NCBI RefSeq assembly: GCF_024701975.1
Contig: NZ_JANLNM010000009.1
Span: forward strand, 62,001-126,000
From: Variovorax sp. ZS18.2.2
Lineage (GTDB): Bacteria; Pseudomonadota; Gammaproteobacteria; Burkholderiales; Burkholderiaceae_C
DNA length: 64,000 nt
Direction of reading: 5' to 3'
Notes under the pieces: model-generated
Databases searched by the model: none
What the model saw: only the letters and a program-made list of their open reading frames with translations
What the model was told of the DNA's origin: nothing
Made by a program: the position numbers and the translations under genes
Shown: positions 54,589 through 63,840 of the stretch, piece by piece
Numbering within the stretch: the first letter of the stretch is position 1
Layout of the letters: each line of letters begins with the position of its first letter

Positions 54589-56625
54589 ATGGCTGACTCC
54601 TCCAATACCAAACTCCCCTTCCAGGCCGAAGTCGCGCAACTGCTGCACCTCGTCACGCATGCGCTCTACTCCAACAAGGAAATCTTCCTGCGCGAGCTGA
54701 TCTCGAACGCGTCCGACGCGTGCGACAAGCTGCGTTTCGAGGCGCTCGACCACCCCGAGTTCTACGAGGACCAGCCCGACCTCGACGTGCGCCTGACCTT
54801 CGACAAGGCCGCGCACACCCTCACCATCACCGACAAGGGCATCGGCCTGTCGCGCCAGGAGGCCATCGACAACCTCGGCACGATCGCCAAGAGCGGCACC
54901 AAGGACTTCATGAGCAAGCTGAGCGGCGACCAGAAGGCCGACGCCCAGCTCATCGGCCAGTTCGGCGTGGGCTTCTATTCGGGCTTCATCGTGGCCGACA
55001 AGATCAGCGTCGAATCGCGCCGCGCCGGTTTGCCGGCCGACCAGGGCGTGCGCTGGGTCAGCGGCGGCGCCGGCGACTTCGAGGTGGCCGACATCACGCG
55101 TGCCGAGCGCGGCACCAGCATCACGCTGCACCTGCGCGACGATGCCGACGAGTACCTCAACGCCTGGAAGCTGAAGCAGATCGTCGGCAAGTACTCCGAC
55201 CACATCTCGCTCCCGATCCTCATGGAGAAGGAAGAGTGGAAGGAAGGCGAGAACGACCAGCCCGGCGACATGGTGAAGACCGGCGAGTGGGAAACGGTCA
55301 ACAAGGCCAACGCCCTTTGGAGCCGTCCCAAGAAGGACATCACGCCCGAGCAGTACGAGGAGTTCTACAAGAGCATCAGCCACGACTACGAGGCGCCGCT
55401 CGCCTGGAGCCACAACCGCGTGGAAGGCAGCACCGAGTACACGCAGCTGCTCTACATCCCCGCCAAGGCGCCGTTCGACCTGTGGAACCGCGACAAGGGC
55501 GCGGGCGTGAAGCTCTACGTCAAGCGCGTCTTCATCATGGACGACGCCGAGGCGCTGCTGCCCAGCTACCTGCGCTTCGTGAAGGGCGTGATCGACTCGG
55601 CCGACCTGCCGCTGAACGTGAGCCGCGAGCTGCTGCAGGAAAGCCGCGACGTCAAGGCCATCCGCGAGGGCAGCACCAAGCGCGTGCTCTCCATGCTGGA
55701 AGACCTGGCGAAGAAGCAGAAGACCGCGCCCGAGAGCGGCGAGGGCAAGATCGACGTGGGTTCGGGCGAATCGGTGCCCGCACCCGAGCCGACCGAATCG
55801 GTGACCGATGTGGTCGACAAGAACGCGCCCACCGCCGCAGAAGCTGCTGCGGCAGCCGCCGACGAATCCGGCAAGTACGCGAAGTTCTACGCCGAGTTCG
55901 GCGCGGTACTCAAGGAGGGCCTGGGCGAGGACATGGGCAACCGCGACCGCATCGCCAAGCTGCTGCGCTTCGCCTCGAGCACCACCGACGCCGTGACCGT
56001 GAGCCTGGCCGACTACAAGGCGCGCATGAAGGACGGCCAGGACGCGATCTACTACATCACGGCCGACACCCTGGCCGGTGCCAAGAACAGCCCGCAGCTC
56101 GAGGTCTTCAAGAAGAAGGGCATCGAAGTGCTGCTCATGACCGACCGCGTGGACGAGTGGTCGCTCAACTACCTCACCGAGTTCGACGGCACGCCGCTGC
56201 AGAGCGTGGCCAAGGGCGCGGTCGACCTGGGCAAGCTGCAGGACGAGGCCGAGAAGAAGGCCGCCGAGGAAGCCGCCGAATCCTTCAAGCCGCTGCTCGA
56301 GCGCCTGAAGGAAGCCCTCAAGGACAAGGCCGACGACGTGCGCGTGACCACCCGCCTGGTCGATTCGCCCGCCTGCCTCGTGGTGCAGGACGGCGGCATG
56401 AGCACGCAGCTCGCGCGCATGTTGAAGCAAGCCGGCCAGCCCGCGCCCGACCTGAAGCCGGTGCTCGAAGTCAACGCCGAGCACGCGCTCGTGAAGAAGC
56501 TCGAGAGCTCCGAGCACTTCGACGACCTCGCCAACATCCTCTTCGACCAGGCGCTGCTCGCCGAAGGGGGCCTGCCGGCCGACCCCGCCGCCTACGTGAG
56601 GCGCGTCAACGCGCTCCTGGTGTGA
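54589..56625 (+). CDS. htpG: Chaperone HtpG (bacterial Hsp90)
   Basis: A 678-residue Hsp90: N-terminal ATPase with ELISNASDACDKLRFEAL, DKGIGLSRQEAIDNLGTIAK and QFGVGFYSGFIVADK, middle domain with RGVIDSADLPLNVSRELLQ-type block (KGVIDSADLPLNVSRELLQE), and the C-terminal dimer domain. It uses ATP to help client proteins mature, and is induced by heat in many species. Compared with the 624-residue E. coli protein it has an extra acidic/alanine-rich stretch at about residues 377-428. No other chaperone gene is adjacent. Confidence 0.96.
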   Translation: MADSSNTKLPFQAEVAQLLHLVTHALYSNKEIFLRELISNASDACDKLRFEALDHPEFYEDQPDLDVRLTFDKAAHTLTITDKGIGLSRQEAIDNLGTIAKSGTKDFMSKLSGDQKADAQLIGQFGVGFYSGFIVADKISVESRRAGLPADQGVRWVSGGAGDFEVADITRAERGTSITLHLRDDADEYLNAWKLKQIVGKYSDHISLPILMEKEEWKEGENDQPGDMVKTGEWETVNKANALWSRPKKDITPEQYEEFYKSISHDYEAPLAWSHNRVEGSTEYTQLLYIPAKAPFDLWNRDKGAGVKLYVKRVFIMDDAEALLPSYLRFVKGVIDSADLPLNVSRELLQESRDVKAIREGSTKRVLSMLEDLAKKQKTAPESGEGKIDVGSGESVPAPEPTESVTDVVDKNAPTAAEAAAAAADESGKYAKFYAEFGAVLKEGLGEDMGNRDRIAKLLRFASSTTDAVTVSLADYKARMKDGQDAIYYITADTLAGAKNSPQLEVFKKKGIEVLLMTDRVDEWSLNYLTEFDGTPLQSVAKGAVDLGKLQDEAEKKAAEEAAESFKPLLERLKEALKDKADDVRVTTRLVDSPACLVVQDGGMSTQLARMLKQAGQPAPDLKPVLEVNAEHALVKKLESSEHFDDLANILFDQALLAEGGLPADPAAYVRRVNALLV

Positions 56626-57236
56626 CGGCCTGGCCGCGCACCCTTCGTGCAGCAGTCGTCGTTCCGGCGGCGCTGCTGACGATGCTCCTGGTGAGCGGCT
56701 GTTCGCACTATCACATCGGTATTCCGCTGGTGCCCGGGCTCTCTCTGGGGCTCGGCGCCAGCAAGGACGGCAATTTCTCCGTCGGGCTCAACACCGGCTG
56801 GGGCCCGCTCGGCGCGGGTGTGTCGGTCAACAACACCGGCGTGGTGGCTGGCAATGCGGGCGTGGGTGTCGGCGTCGGCATCGGGCCGATCGGCGCCGGC
56901 GTCGGCGTCGGCGTGGGCAAGAGCGTGGTGCTGCACGATCCCAATGCGGGGAAGGCCGGGTACGCGCCCGCGGGCGGTGCCGCGCCGGTCACCACGGCGG
57001 CGGTGGGCGCCACGGTGCCGATTTCCGGCACGTCCGGCGTCACCGGCGTGGCGCCCGTGGCGATGATTCCGCCGGCCGCGCCGGTCACGGTCACCAAGGG
57101 CGGCGTGACCCGGCCGGTCGCCGCCTCCGCGCCGCAGCAGCAAGCGCCTGCGGTGCGCGTTTCCTACAGCACACCGGCCCCTGCCGCCGTTCCGGCCGGC
57201 AGCCTCGGCACGCCGGGCAATCCCGTCGCGCCCTGA
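56622..57236 (+). CDS. Glycine/valine-rich putative lipoprotein
   Basis: A 204-residue frame starting with GTG that overlaps the htpG stop (GTGA). The N-terminus (VTAWPRTLRAAVVVPAALLT) ends in a lipobox LVSGC at about residue 27, so it is likely a lipid-anchored periplasmic or outer-membrane protein. The middle is a glycine/valine repeat (GVGVGVGIGPIGAGVGVGVG) and the C-terminal third is proline/alanine/threonine-rich. Function unknown. Its coupling to htpG may be only fortuitous. Confidence 0.65.
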   Translation: MTAWPRTLRAAVVVPAALLTMLLVSGCSHYHIGIPLVPGLSLGLGASKDGNFSVGLNTGWGPLGAGVSVNNTGVVAGNAGVGVGVGIGPIGAGVGVGVGKSVVLHDPNAGKAGYAPAGGAAPVTTAAVGATVPISGTSGVTGVAPVAMIPPAAPVTVTKGGVTRPVAASAPQQQAPAVRVSYSTPAPAAVPAGSLGTPGNPVAP

Positions 57237-57288
57237 TGGTCGCGTCCTTCCATTCATCCGCGCCGCGGACCGGCGCGAGGGTGCCCCG

Positions 57289-58638
57289 ATGACTCTCAGC
57301 ACAGAAGCCGTCCTGGCGCTCGCGCCCGACGATGCGTCGGCCAAGGCCGCCAAGGGCCTCCTCGCACCGGCCAAATGGCCCACGCTCGGGTATTCCGACG
57401 AGGCCGTCTGGGGCGAATGCCAGGGCAGCGGCAGCAAGCCGTACCAGACGCAGGTCGATCTCACCGGCCCGGTGTTCCGCTGCTCGTGCCCGAGCCGCAA
57501 ATTCCCCTGCAAGCATGGCCTCGCGCTGATGCTGCTGCGCGCGCAGAGCGACGCCAGCTTCACCGCCGCCGCGCCGCCGCCGTGGGTGGCCGAGTGGATC
57601 GCCTCGCGCCGCGACAAGGCCGAGAAGAAAGAAGCGCGTGCCGCCGAACCCGCGGCCGCTCCCGACCCTGCGGCGGCCGCCAAGCGCGACGCGCAGCGCT
57701 GGAAGCGCATCGAAACCGGCGCGCAGGAGCTCGCGCGCTGGCTCGACGACCAGACGCAGCGGGGCCTGGCCTCGCTCGGCAGCGAGCAACAGCAGGCCTG
57801 GGGCTCGATGGCCGCGCGCATGGTCGATGCGCAGGCGCCCGGCCTGGGCCAGCGCATCACGCAGGCGGCCGAGCTCATCGGCGCCGGCGAAGGCTGGCCG
57901 GCACGGCTGCTCGACCGGCTGGGCCGTCTTCAACTGATCGTCGACGCGGTGCCGCGCCGCGACACGCTTTCGCCCGCCACGCTGGCCGACCTGCGCATCG
58001 CGCTCGGCTGGCCGCAGGACCGCGAGGGCCTGCTCGCGGACGGCGAACGCATCAGCGATCACTGGCTCGTGCTAGGCCAGTGCACCGACGAGCGCGACGC
58101 GAAGCTGGTCGAGCGCCATGTGTGGCTGCAGGGCCGCACGAGCGGGCGGCGTGCGCTGCTGCTCGACTACTCGCATGGCGGTCGTGGTTTCGAAACCGGC
58201 TGGATCAGCGGCAGCGAGCGTGCCGCAGTGCTGTGCTTCTACCCGGGCCACGCGTCGCAGCGCGCGCTGGTGGCCGAGCTGCTGACGGATGCGCCTGCAT
58301 CGACGGCACCCGCAACCGATACGCCCGACGAATGGCAACGCATGGCGCAACAGATTGCCGCCAATCCGTGGCAGCCGCTGCTGCCGATGGTGTGGGCCGA
58401 AGCAATCCCCGCACGTCATGGCGACCAATGGTGGCTGCGCCTCGATGCCGCGCCGCAGGCCTTGCCGATGCAACTGGCGACGCAGGAGGCCTGGCAGTTG
58501 CTCGCGCACTCGGGCGGCGCGCCGCTGCGCGTTTTCGGCGAATGGGACGGCGAGCAGTTCGCGCCGCTCACCGCTTGGGCTTCGAACGCTGCTGTCGGAA
58601 GCGCGCCGGTCTGGACCTTGGCTGGAGTGCGTACATGA
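57289..58638 (+). CDS. SWIM zinc-finger protein, first gene of a MoxR-VWA operon
   Basis: A 449-residue protein with a SWIM zinc finger: C65, C67, C74, H76 in FRCSCPSRKFPCKHGLAL (CxC-x6-CxH). After an alanine/lysine-rich linker (about 105-130) comes a long helical/beta region without a motif I recognise. SWIM fingers bind DNA or protein partners. It opens an operon with DUF5691, a MoxR ATPase, DUF5682 and a VWA protein, a gene set kept together in diverse bacteria. The start ATG 57289 has GAGGGTG upstream; it ends at the linker repeat copy B. Confidence 0.85.
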   Translation: MTLSTEAVLALAPDDASAKAAKGLLAPAKWPTLGYSDEAVWGECQGSGSKPYQTQVDLTGPVFRCSCPSRKFPCKHGLALMLLRAQSDASFTAAAPPPWVAEWIASRRDKAEKKEARAAEPAAAPDPAAAAKRDAQRWKRIETGAQELARWLDDQTQRGLASLGSEQQQAWGSMAARMVDAQAPGLGQRITQAAELIGAGEGWPARLLDRLGRLQLIVDAVPRRDTLSPATLADLRIALGWPQDREGLLADGERISDHWLVLGQCTDERDAKLVERHVWLQGRTSGRRALLLDYSHGGRGFETGWISGSERAAVLCFYPGHASQRALVAELLTDAPASTAPATDTPDEWQRMAQQIAANPWQPLLPMVWAEAIPARHGDQWWLRLDAAPQALPMQLATQEAWQLLAHSGGAPLRVFGEWDGEQFAPLTAWASNAAVGSAPVWTLAGVRT

Positions 58639-58697
58639 GCCGCCGGGCCGCTCCCAAGGCGAATACCGCAGCGCGAAGCGCGGAGGTCATCGAATGA
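58635..58697 (+). repeat. Intercistronic linker repeat, copy B, with mini-ORF
   Basis: It begins at the ATGA stop of the SWIM gene and ends at the ATG of the DUF5691 gene, with GGAGGT 6 bp before that ATG. Its frame reads MSRRAAPKANTAARSAEVIE and its TGA overlaps the DUF5691 start. The DNA matches copy A (43117-43176), with the shared core CCCAAGGCGAATA and CCGCAGC/CGAAG. Confidence 0.7.
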
Positions 58698-60253
58698 GTC
58701 ACTGGAACACGCTGCTGCAGAGCGCACTGGTCGGCACAGGCCGCCAACCCGTGCCGGCGGCCGAAGGCATGGCGGGCGAATTCGGTGGATTGCTGCAAGC
58801 GATTCAGGCCGGTGACGCGCAAGGCCAGCTTCTGCGCGTCGCGGGCGCAGTCGCCATCGGCCGCCGCGCCGGCTTCGTGGCGCCAGGCCTCTCGCCTTCC
58901 GATGCACCGGTTGCCGCTGCGGACGAGCGCCCCGTGCTGAACGAACCCGCGCTGCAAGCCGCCATCGCCGATGCGCTTGCGAATGGCCCGCTGCGCTTGC
59001 AGCACGAAGGCCTCGCCGCGGTGACCGCCGCGGGCCTGCGCCTGCCCCACAACCTTCTGCCCACCGCGCTCGACGCCGGCCGCCGCGCCATCGATCTGCG
59101 GCCCGGCGTGATCCCCGCGCTCGGCGAGCGCGGCCTCTGGCTCGCCGCGCGCAATGACGACTGGCGCTACGCCGTCGGCGCCAGCGAGCAGGCCGATGCG
59201 CAGACGCGATGGGACGAAGGCAGCCTCGAGCAACGCCGCGCGGTGCTCGTCGAACAACGTCGCAGCGACCCCACCGCCGCGCGCGATCGCCTCGCCGCGG
59301 AGCTGCCGCAACTCCCCGCCAAGGAACGCGCCGCGCTGCTCGGCGCGCTGGCCGAGAACATCGGCCCCGACGACGAAGCCCTGATCGACGCCCAGCTCAA
59401 GGACCGTGCGCGCGACGTGCGCCAGGCTGCGGTCGAGCTGCTGCAGCGCCTGCCCGCCAGCGCCCATGCGCAGCGCATCGAAGCCTTCCTCGCGCCGCTG
59501 CTGTCGCAGGTGGGCGGTGCGTGGCAGATGAACACCCCCGAGGCCGTCGACCCGCGCTGGAAGGACGACGCCATCGATCCCGTGCGCCCCACCCACGACA
59601 ACCTCGGCGAGCGCGCCTGGTGGCTCTACCAGCTCGTGCGGCAAGCGCCGTTGTCATGGTGGACCACGCACACCGGCATGACGCCTGCCGCGCTGCTCGG
59701 CTGGGCCGAGAAAAGCGACTGGAAAGACGCCCTGTTCCGCGGCTGGAATGAGGCCATCCTCGCCGTGTCCGATGTCGACTGGGGCGACGCGATGCTCGAC
59801 CACCACCACACCCAATACAGCCAGCGCGCCTGGGTCGGCCAGTTGCTGGCGCTGCTGCCCCGCGAACGGCGCGAGCGCCACTGGTTGATCGAACTCGGCC
59901 TGGCGGGCAGCGGCGTGCAGAACGTGATCGCCTTCGCCGACCAGGCCTGTGCACCCGGCGAAACGCCATCGGCCGAACTCTCGCTCCAGCTTGCGGCCGC
60001 GCTGCGCGCTCGCGTCGAGCGCGGCGATCTCGTCAACGACTACGTGCTGCGCCAGGTGCTCGGCAACGCGGCCGCGCTGCTGCATGCCGATGCGCTGCAC
60101 CTTTTGGCCGACCTGCCGCGCGCCGCAGAGGAAAGCCCCGGCCTCGCGAGCGCATTGAGCGACGCCGCGCGCATCGTGCGTGCGCGCCAGCTGTTTTCGA
60201 CCCTTCGTCTTTCGTCCACTTCTTCTTCTTCTTCTTCTCAAGGCCGTCCATGA
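58694..60253 (+). CDS. DUF5691-family protein of the MoxR-VWA operon
   Basis: A 519-residue protein (MSHWNTLLQSALVGTGRQPV...) that reads as an alpha-solenoid: HEAT-like pairs such as ERRAVLVEQRRSDPTAARDR, LAAELPQLPAKERAALLGAL and DRARDVRQAAVELLQRLPAS. The family is DUF5691, usually next to SWIM, MoxR and DUF5682 genes. It probably serves as a scaffold or substrate binder. Its end is six consecutive TCT codons (60221-60238; Ser6), and the stop overlaps the MoxR ATG by 4 bp. Confidence 0.8.
   Translation: MSHWNTLLQSALVGTGRQPVPAAEGMAGEFGGLLQAIQAGDAQGQLLRVAGAVAIGRRAGFVAPGLSPSDAPVAAADERPVLNEPALQAAIADALANGPLRLQHEGLAAVTAAGLRLPHNLLPTALDAGRRAIDLRPGVIPALGERGLWLAARNDDWRYAVGASEQADAQTRWDEGSLEQRRAVLVEQRRSDPTAARDRLAAELPQLPAKERAALLGALAENIGPDDEALIDAQLKDRARDVRQAAVELLQRLPASAHAQRIEAFLAPLLSQVGGAWQMNTPEAVDPRWKDDAIDPVRPTHDNLGERAWWLYQLVRQAPLSWWTTHTGMTPAALLGWAEKSDWKDALFRGWNEAILAVSDVDWGDAMLDHHHTQYSQRAWVGQLLALLPRERRERHWLIELGLAGSGVQNVIAFADQACAPGETPSAELSLQLAAALRARVERGDLVNDYVLRQVLGNAAALLHADALHLLADLPRAAEESPGLASALSDAARIVRARQLFSTLRLSSTSSSSSSQGRP
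60221..60238 (+). repeat. (TCT)6 microsatellite at the 3' end of the DUF5691 gene
   Basis: Six perfect TCT units, in frame, code for Ser6 just before the GRP stop of DUF5691, 12 bp ahead of the coupled MoxR start. Slippage would change the serine number but not the frame. Confidence 0.6.
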
Positions 60254-61329
60254 GCAATGTCCTGCGCCAGCATGCCGAACATCAATTCGCCGAAGAACTC
60301 GATGCGCTCCAGAAGGTCGACGACCGCCAGCGCCCGGGCAACTGGAAACTCTCGCCCTGGGCGGTGCTCACCTACCTGATGGGCGGCAAGCTGGCCAACG
60401 GCTTCGAGGTCAGCCCCAAGTACATCGGCAATTCGCGCCTGATGGAGATCGCGGTTTCCACGCTCGCCACCGACCGCGCGCTGCTGCTCTACGGCGTGCC
60501 GGGCACCGCCAAGTCGTGGGTGTCGGAGCACTTGGCCGCGGCCGTGAGCGGCGACTCGACCATGCTGATCCAGGGCACCGCCGGCACCAGCGAAGAGCAA
60601 CTTCGCTATGGCTGGAACTACGCCGAGTTGCTGGCCCATGGCCCGTCGGAGAAGGCGCTGGTGCCAAGCCCGCTGGTGCACGCGATGCGCCTCGGCAAGA
60701 TCGCGCGAGTCGAAGAACTCACCCGCATCCCGGCGGACGTGCAGGACACGCTGATCACCGTCCTTTCGGAAAAGACGCTGCCCATTCCCGAGCTCGGCAG
60801 CGAGGTGCAGGCCGTGCGCGGCTTCTCGGTGATCGCCACCGCGAACAACCGCGACAAGGGTGTGAACGAACTCTCCAGCGCGCTCAAGCGCCGCTTCAAC
60901 ACGGTGGTGCTGCCGGTGCCCGCGAGCGAGGCCGAGGAAGTGCAGATCGTGGTCAAGCGCGTGTCCGAGCTGGGCCGCGCGCTCGCGCTGCCGGCCGAGC
61001 CGCCCGCGCTGCAGGAAGTGCGCCGCGTGGTGCAGATCTTTCGCGAGCTGCGCAATGGGCAGACCGAAGACGGCAAGACGCGCATCAAGTCGCCCAGCTC
61101 CACGCTCTCAACGGCCGAGGCCATCTCCGTCATCAACAGCGGCATGGCGCTGGCCGGCCATTTCGGCGACGGCGTGCTGCGCTCGGCTGATGTGGCCTCG
61201 GGTCTCATCGGTGCCGTCATCAAGGACCCGGTGCAGGACCACGTGGTGTGGAAGGAATACCTGGAGACCGTGGTGAAGGAGCGCACCGACTGGAAGGACC
61301 TGTACCGCGCCTGCCGCGAACAGCTCTGA
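60250..61329 (+). CDS. MoxR-family AAA+ ATPase
   Basis: A 359-residue AAA+ ATPase. Walker A is GVPGTAKS (G82-S89), the Walker-B-equivalent is GKIARVEEL followed by the sensor-1 block FSVIATANNRD, and the arginine-finger region is SSALKRRFN. MoxR proteins act with VWA partners as metal-ion insertion or folding chaperones. Here it is coupled to DUF5691 and lies in the SWIM-DUF5691-MoxR-DUF5682-VWA set. The second Walker-B aspartate is replaced (VEEL rather than DEIN), which may lower ATPase activity or be a subfamily trait. Confidence 0.88.
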   Translation: MSNVLRQHAEHQFAEELDALQKVDDRQRPGNWKLSPWAVLTYLMGGKLANGFEVSPKYIGNSRLMEIAVSTLATDRALLLYGVPGTAKSWVSEHLAAAVSGDSTMLIQGTAGTSEEQLRYGWNYAELLAHGPSEKALVPSPLVHAMRLGKIARVEELTRIPADVQDTLITVLSEKTLPIPELGSEVQAVRGFSVIATANNRDKGVNELSSALKRRFNTVVLPVPASEAEEVQIVVKRVSELGRALALPAEPPALQEVRRVVQIFRELRNGQTEDGKTRIKSPSSTLSTAEAISVINSGMALAGHFGDGVLRSADVASGLIGAVIKDPVQDHVVWKEYLETVVKERTDWKDLYRACREQL

Positions 61330-61355
61330 GCCCCGCGCCACCCCTGCGACAGCAC

Positions 61356-63689
61356 ATGGCTTCACCGCTGCACTACTTCGGCATCCGCCATCACGGCCCC
61401 GGCTGCGCGCGCAGCCTGCTGCGCGCCTTCGAGTCGCTGCAGCCCGACTGCATCCTGGTCGAGGGTCCGCCCGAGGCCGAGGGCCTGCTCTCCTTCATGG
61501 CGCATGCCGACCTGCGCCCGCCGGTCGCGATGCTGGTGCATGCGAATGACGACACGCGCCTGGCCGCCTTCTATCCCCTCGCCGAGTTCTCGCCCGAGTG
61601 GCAGGCGCTGCAGTGGGGCATGAAGCACGCACTGCCCACGCGCTTCATCGATCTGCCGCAGGCGCACCGCATGGCCATCGAACAGGCGGCGCGCGCGGCC
61701 GACGAGGCCAAGGCTGAAGCGCCTGCCGAAACGGCGCTCGACGATGACGAGACCGACGAGGTGCCGGTCACCGAAACGGTCCAAGGACCTGAACAAGAAC
61801 AGACAGCCAACGCACTGCCCGACGACCCCTTCGACTGGCTCGCCCACGCCGCCGGCTATGCCGACGGCGAGAGCTGGTGGAACCACATGGTCGAGGAGCG
61901 CGGCGACGGGGAGGACCTGTTCGGCGCCATCGCCGAAGCGATGACCGCTGTGCGCGCCGAAACCCCCGAAGACCGCCGCGGACAGCGTGCGATGGAACGG
62001 GAGCAGCTGCGCGAGGCCTTCATGCGGCAATCGATCCGCGAAGCCGTCAAGGCCGGCCACCAGCGCATCGCCGTCGTCTGCGGCGCGTGGCATGTGCCGG
62101 CGCTGCAGGGCGCGGTCACCGCCAAGGCCGATGCGGCATTGCTCAAGGGCCTGCCCAAGCTCAAGGTGCTCGCGACCTGGGTGCCGTGGACCTATCGGCA
62201 CCTCACGAGCGCGAGCGGCTACGGCGCGGGCATCGATTCGCCCGGCTGGTACGAACACCTGTGGCAACAGGGCCAGCAGGTCGCGGGCCGCACGACCGGC
62301 TGGCTCGCGCGCGTGGCGCGGCTGCTGCGGGAACACGACCTCGATTGCTCCTCCGCCCATCTGATCGAAGCCACGCGCCTGGCCGAAACACTGGCCGCGC
62401 TGCGCGAGCGCCCCGCGCCCGGTCTGCCCGAACTCGACGAGGCCGTGCGCAGCGTGATCTGCATGGGCGAGCAGGCACCGCTCACGCTGATCCACCAGCG
62501 GCTCACCGTCGGCGACCGCATGGGCCAGGTGCCCGCCGAAGTGCCGACCGTGCCGCTGCAGCGCGACATCGAGCAGGCGCAAAAGAGCCTGCGCCTGAAG
62601 CCCGAGGCGACCGCGAAGACGCTCGACCTCGACCTGCGCCAGCCCAACGACCTCGCGCGCAGCCACCTGCTGCACCGCCTGCGGCTGCTCGACCTGCCGT
62701 GGGGCGAAATCACCGCGGGCCAGCGCGCGAGCCGCGGCACTTTTCACGAGGTGTGGCAACTGCAATGGCAGCCCGAGTTCGCGCTGCGCATCATCGAAGC
62801 CAGCCGTTTCGGCGCGACCGTGGCGCATGCCGCGAGCGCGCGCGTGATGGAAGAACTGGCGACGGAAACCTCGCTCACCGCGCTCGCCGAGCAGGTCGAC
62901 ATCGTGCTGCTGGCCGACCTGCCGGTCGCCGTGCAGGCCGTGACCCGCGCGCTAGAAGACCGCGCTGCGCTCACCGGCGACGCGGTGCAGCTCATCGGCG
63001 CGGTGCCGCCGCTGGCCAACGTGTTCCGCTACGGCAGCGTGCGCCAGACCGACAGCGCGCTGCTCTCCCACGTGCTCGACAGCCTGATCGTGCGCGGCGC
63101 CATCGGCCTGCCGATCGCCTGCGGCGCGCTCGATGCCGAAGCCGCCGAGGCGCTGCGCACCCGGCTCATCGCCACGCACGACGCGGTGCGCCTGCGCGAT
63201 GGCGAAGAAACCACCGCCGCCTGGCGTGCCGCGCTGCGTTCCATCGCCTTCGGCGAGACCGGCGCGCCGTTGCTGCGTGGCGTGAGCTGCCGGCTGCTGC
63301 TGGACGATGCGCAGCTCGAAGGCGACACCGCCGCGCAGCAGCTCGGCCGCAACCTCTCGGCCGGCGCACCGCCGACCGAGGCCGCCGCGTGGCTCGAAGG
63401 TTTTCTCAACCGCAACGCGATGGTGCTGCTGCACGACGAGGCCGTCTGGTCGCTGGTCGACCGCTGGCTCTCGGGGCTCGGCGAAGAGCACTTCGTGCAG
63501 GTGCTGCCGCTGGTGCGCCGCAGCTTCGCGGACTTTTCAGGTTCGGACCGGCGCGCGCTTGGCGAGCGTGCAAAACGCGGCGCGGTCGGCGGCACCTTGC
63601 CGGCCGCCGTCGCCGCCACCGACTGGGACGAAACACGCGCGGTGCTCGCGCTGCCGCTGCTGCGGGAACTGCTGGGAGTGAAAGCATGA
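61356..63689 (+). CDS. DUF5682-family protein of the MoxR-VWA operon
   Basis: A 777-residue protein (MASPLHYFGIRHHGPGCARS...). The N-terminal part is an alpha/beta domain with the conserved IRHHGPGCARSLLRAFESLQ and VEGPPEAEGLLSF; an acidic/alanine linker follows (about 115-165), then a longer helical portion with an RHxxxW-like AWHVPAL and CSAHLIEATRLAETLAALRE. This is the hallmark of DUF5682. No catalytic motif can be assigned with certainty. The start ATG 61356 was chosen on family fit; the frame is open further upstream inside the MoxR 3' end. Confidence 0.82.
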   Translation: MASPLHYFGIRHHGPGCARSLLRAFESLQPDCILVEGPPEAEGLLSFMAHADLRPPVAMLVHANDDTRLAAFYPLAEFSPEWQALQWGMKHALPTRFIDLPQAHRMAIEQAARAADEAKAEAPAETALDDDETDEVPVTETVQGPEQEQTANALPDDPFDWLAHAAGYADGESWWNHMVEERGDGEDLFGAIAEAMTAVRAETPEDRRGQRAMEREQLREAFMRQSIREAVKAGHQRIAVVCGAWHVPALQGAVTAKADAALLKGLPKLKVLATWVPWTYRHLTSASGYGAGIDSPGWYEHLWQQGQQVAGRTTGWLARVARLLREHDLDCSSAHLIEATRLAETLAALRERPAPGLPELDEAVRSVICMGEQAPLTLIHQRLTVGDRMGQVPAEVPTVPLQRDIEQAQKSLRLKPEATAKTLDLDLRQPNDLARSHLLHRLRLLDLPWGEITAGQRASRGTFHEVWQLQWQPEFALRIIEASRFGATVAHAASARVMEELATETSLTALAEQVDIVLLADLPVAVQAVTRALEDRAALTGDAVQLIGAVPPLANVFRYGSVRQTDSALLSHVLDSLIVRGAIGLPIACGALDAEAAEALRTRLIATHDAVRLRDGEETTAAWRAALRSIAFGETGAPLLRGVSCRLLLDDAQLEGDTAAQQLGRNLSAGAPPTEAAAWLEGFLNRNAMVLLHDEAVWSLVDRWLSGLGEEHFVQVLPLVRRSFADFSGSDRRALGERAKRGAVGGTLPAAVAATDWDETRAVLALPLLRELLGVKA

Positions 63690-63700
63690 ACGTTCGCTCT

Positions 63701-63819
63701 TGCTCCCTCTCCCCCTGGGGAGAGGGTTGGGGTGAGGGCATGGGCCTTCGCATCTGCACCGCCTTCGCTGTCGTCGCTGGCCCTCACCCCCGCCCTCTCC
63801 CTAAGGGGAGAGGGAGCAA
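63701..63819. repeat. REP-type paired inverted repeat, copy 3
   Basis: TTGCTCCCTCTCCCCC...GGGTGAGGGC faces GCCCTCACCCCC...GGGGAGAGGGAGCAA across about 40 bp. It fills the gap between the DUF5682 and VWA genes inside the operon. Matches the layout of copies at 2713 and 8060, with a slightly different arm variant (GAGAGGG). Confidence 0.85.
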
Positions 63820-63840
63820 CACGAGCACAGAGGCGACTCA

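Noticed and set aside
54556..56517. 653-codon minus-strand frame opposite htpG
   Set aside because: Shadow of htpG; composition unlike any protein family.
56871..56934. Glycine/valine-coding GGCGTC-type repeats as a possible tandem-repeat array
   Set aside because: They are codon-level repeats within the lipoprotein frame (GVGVGVG), not a CRISPR or independent repeat element.
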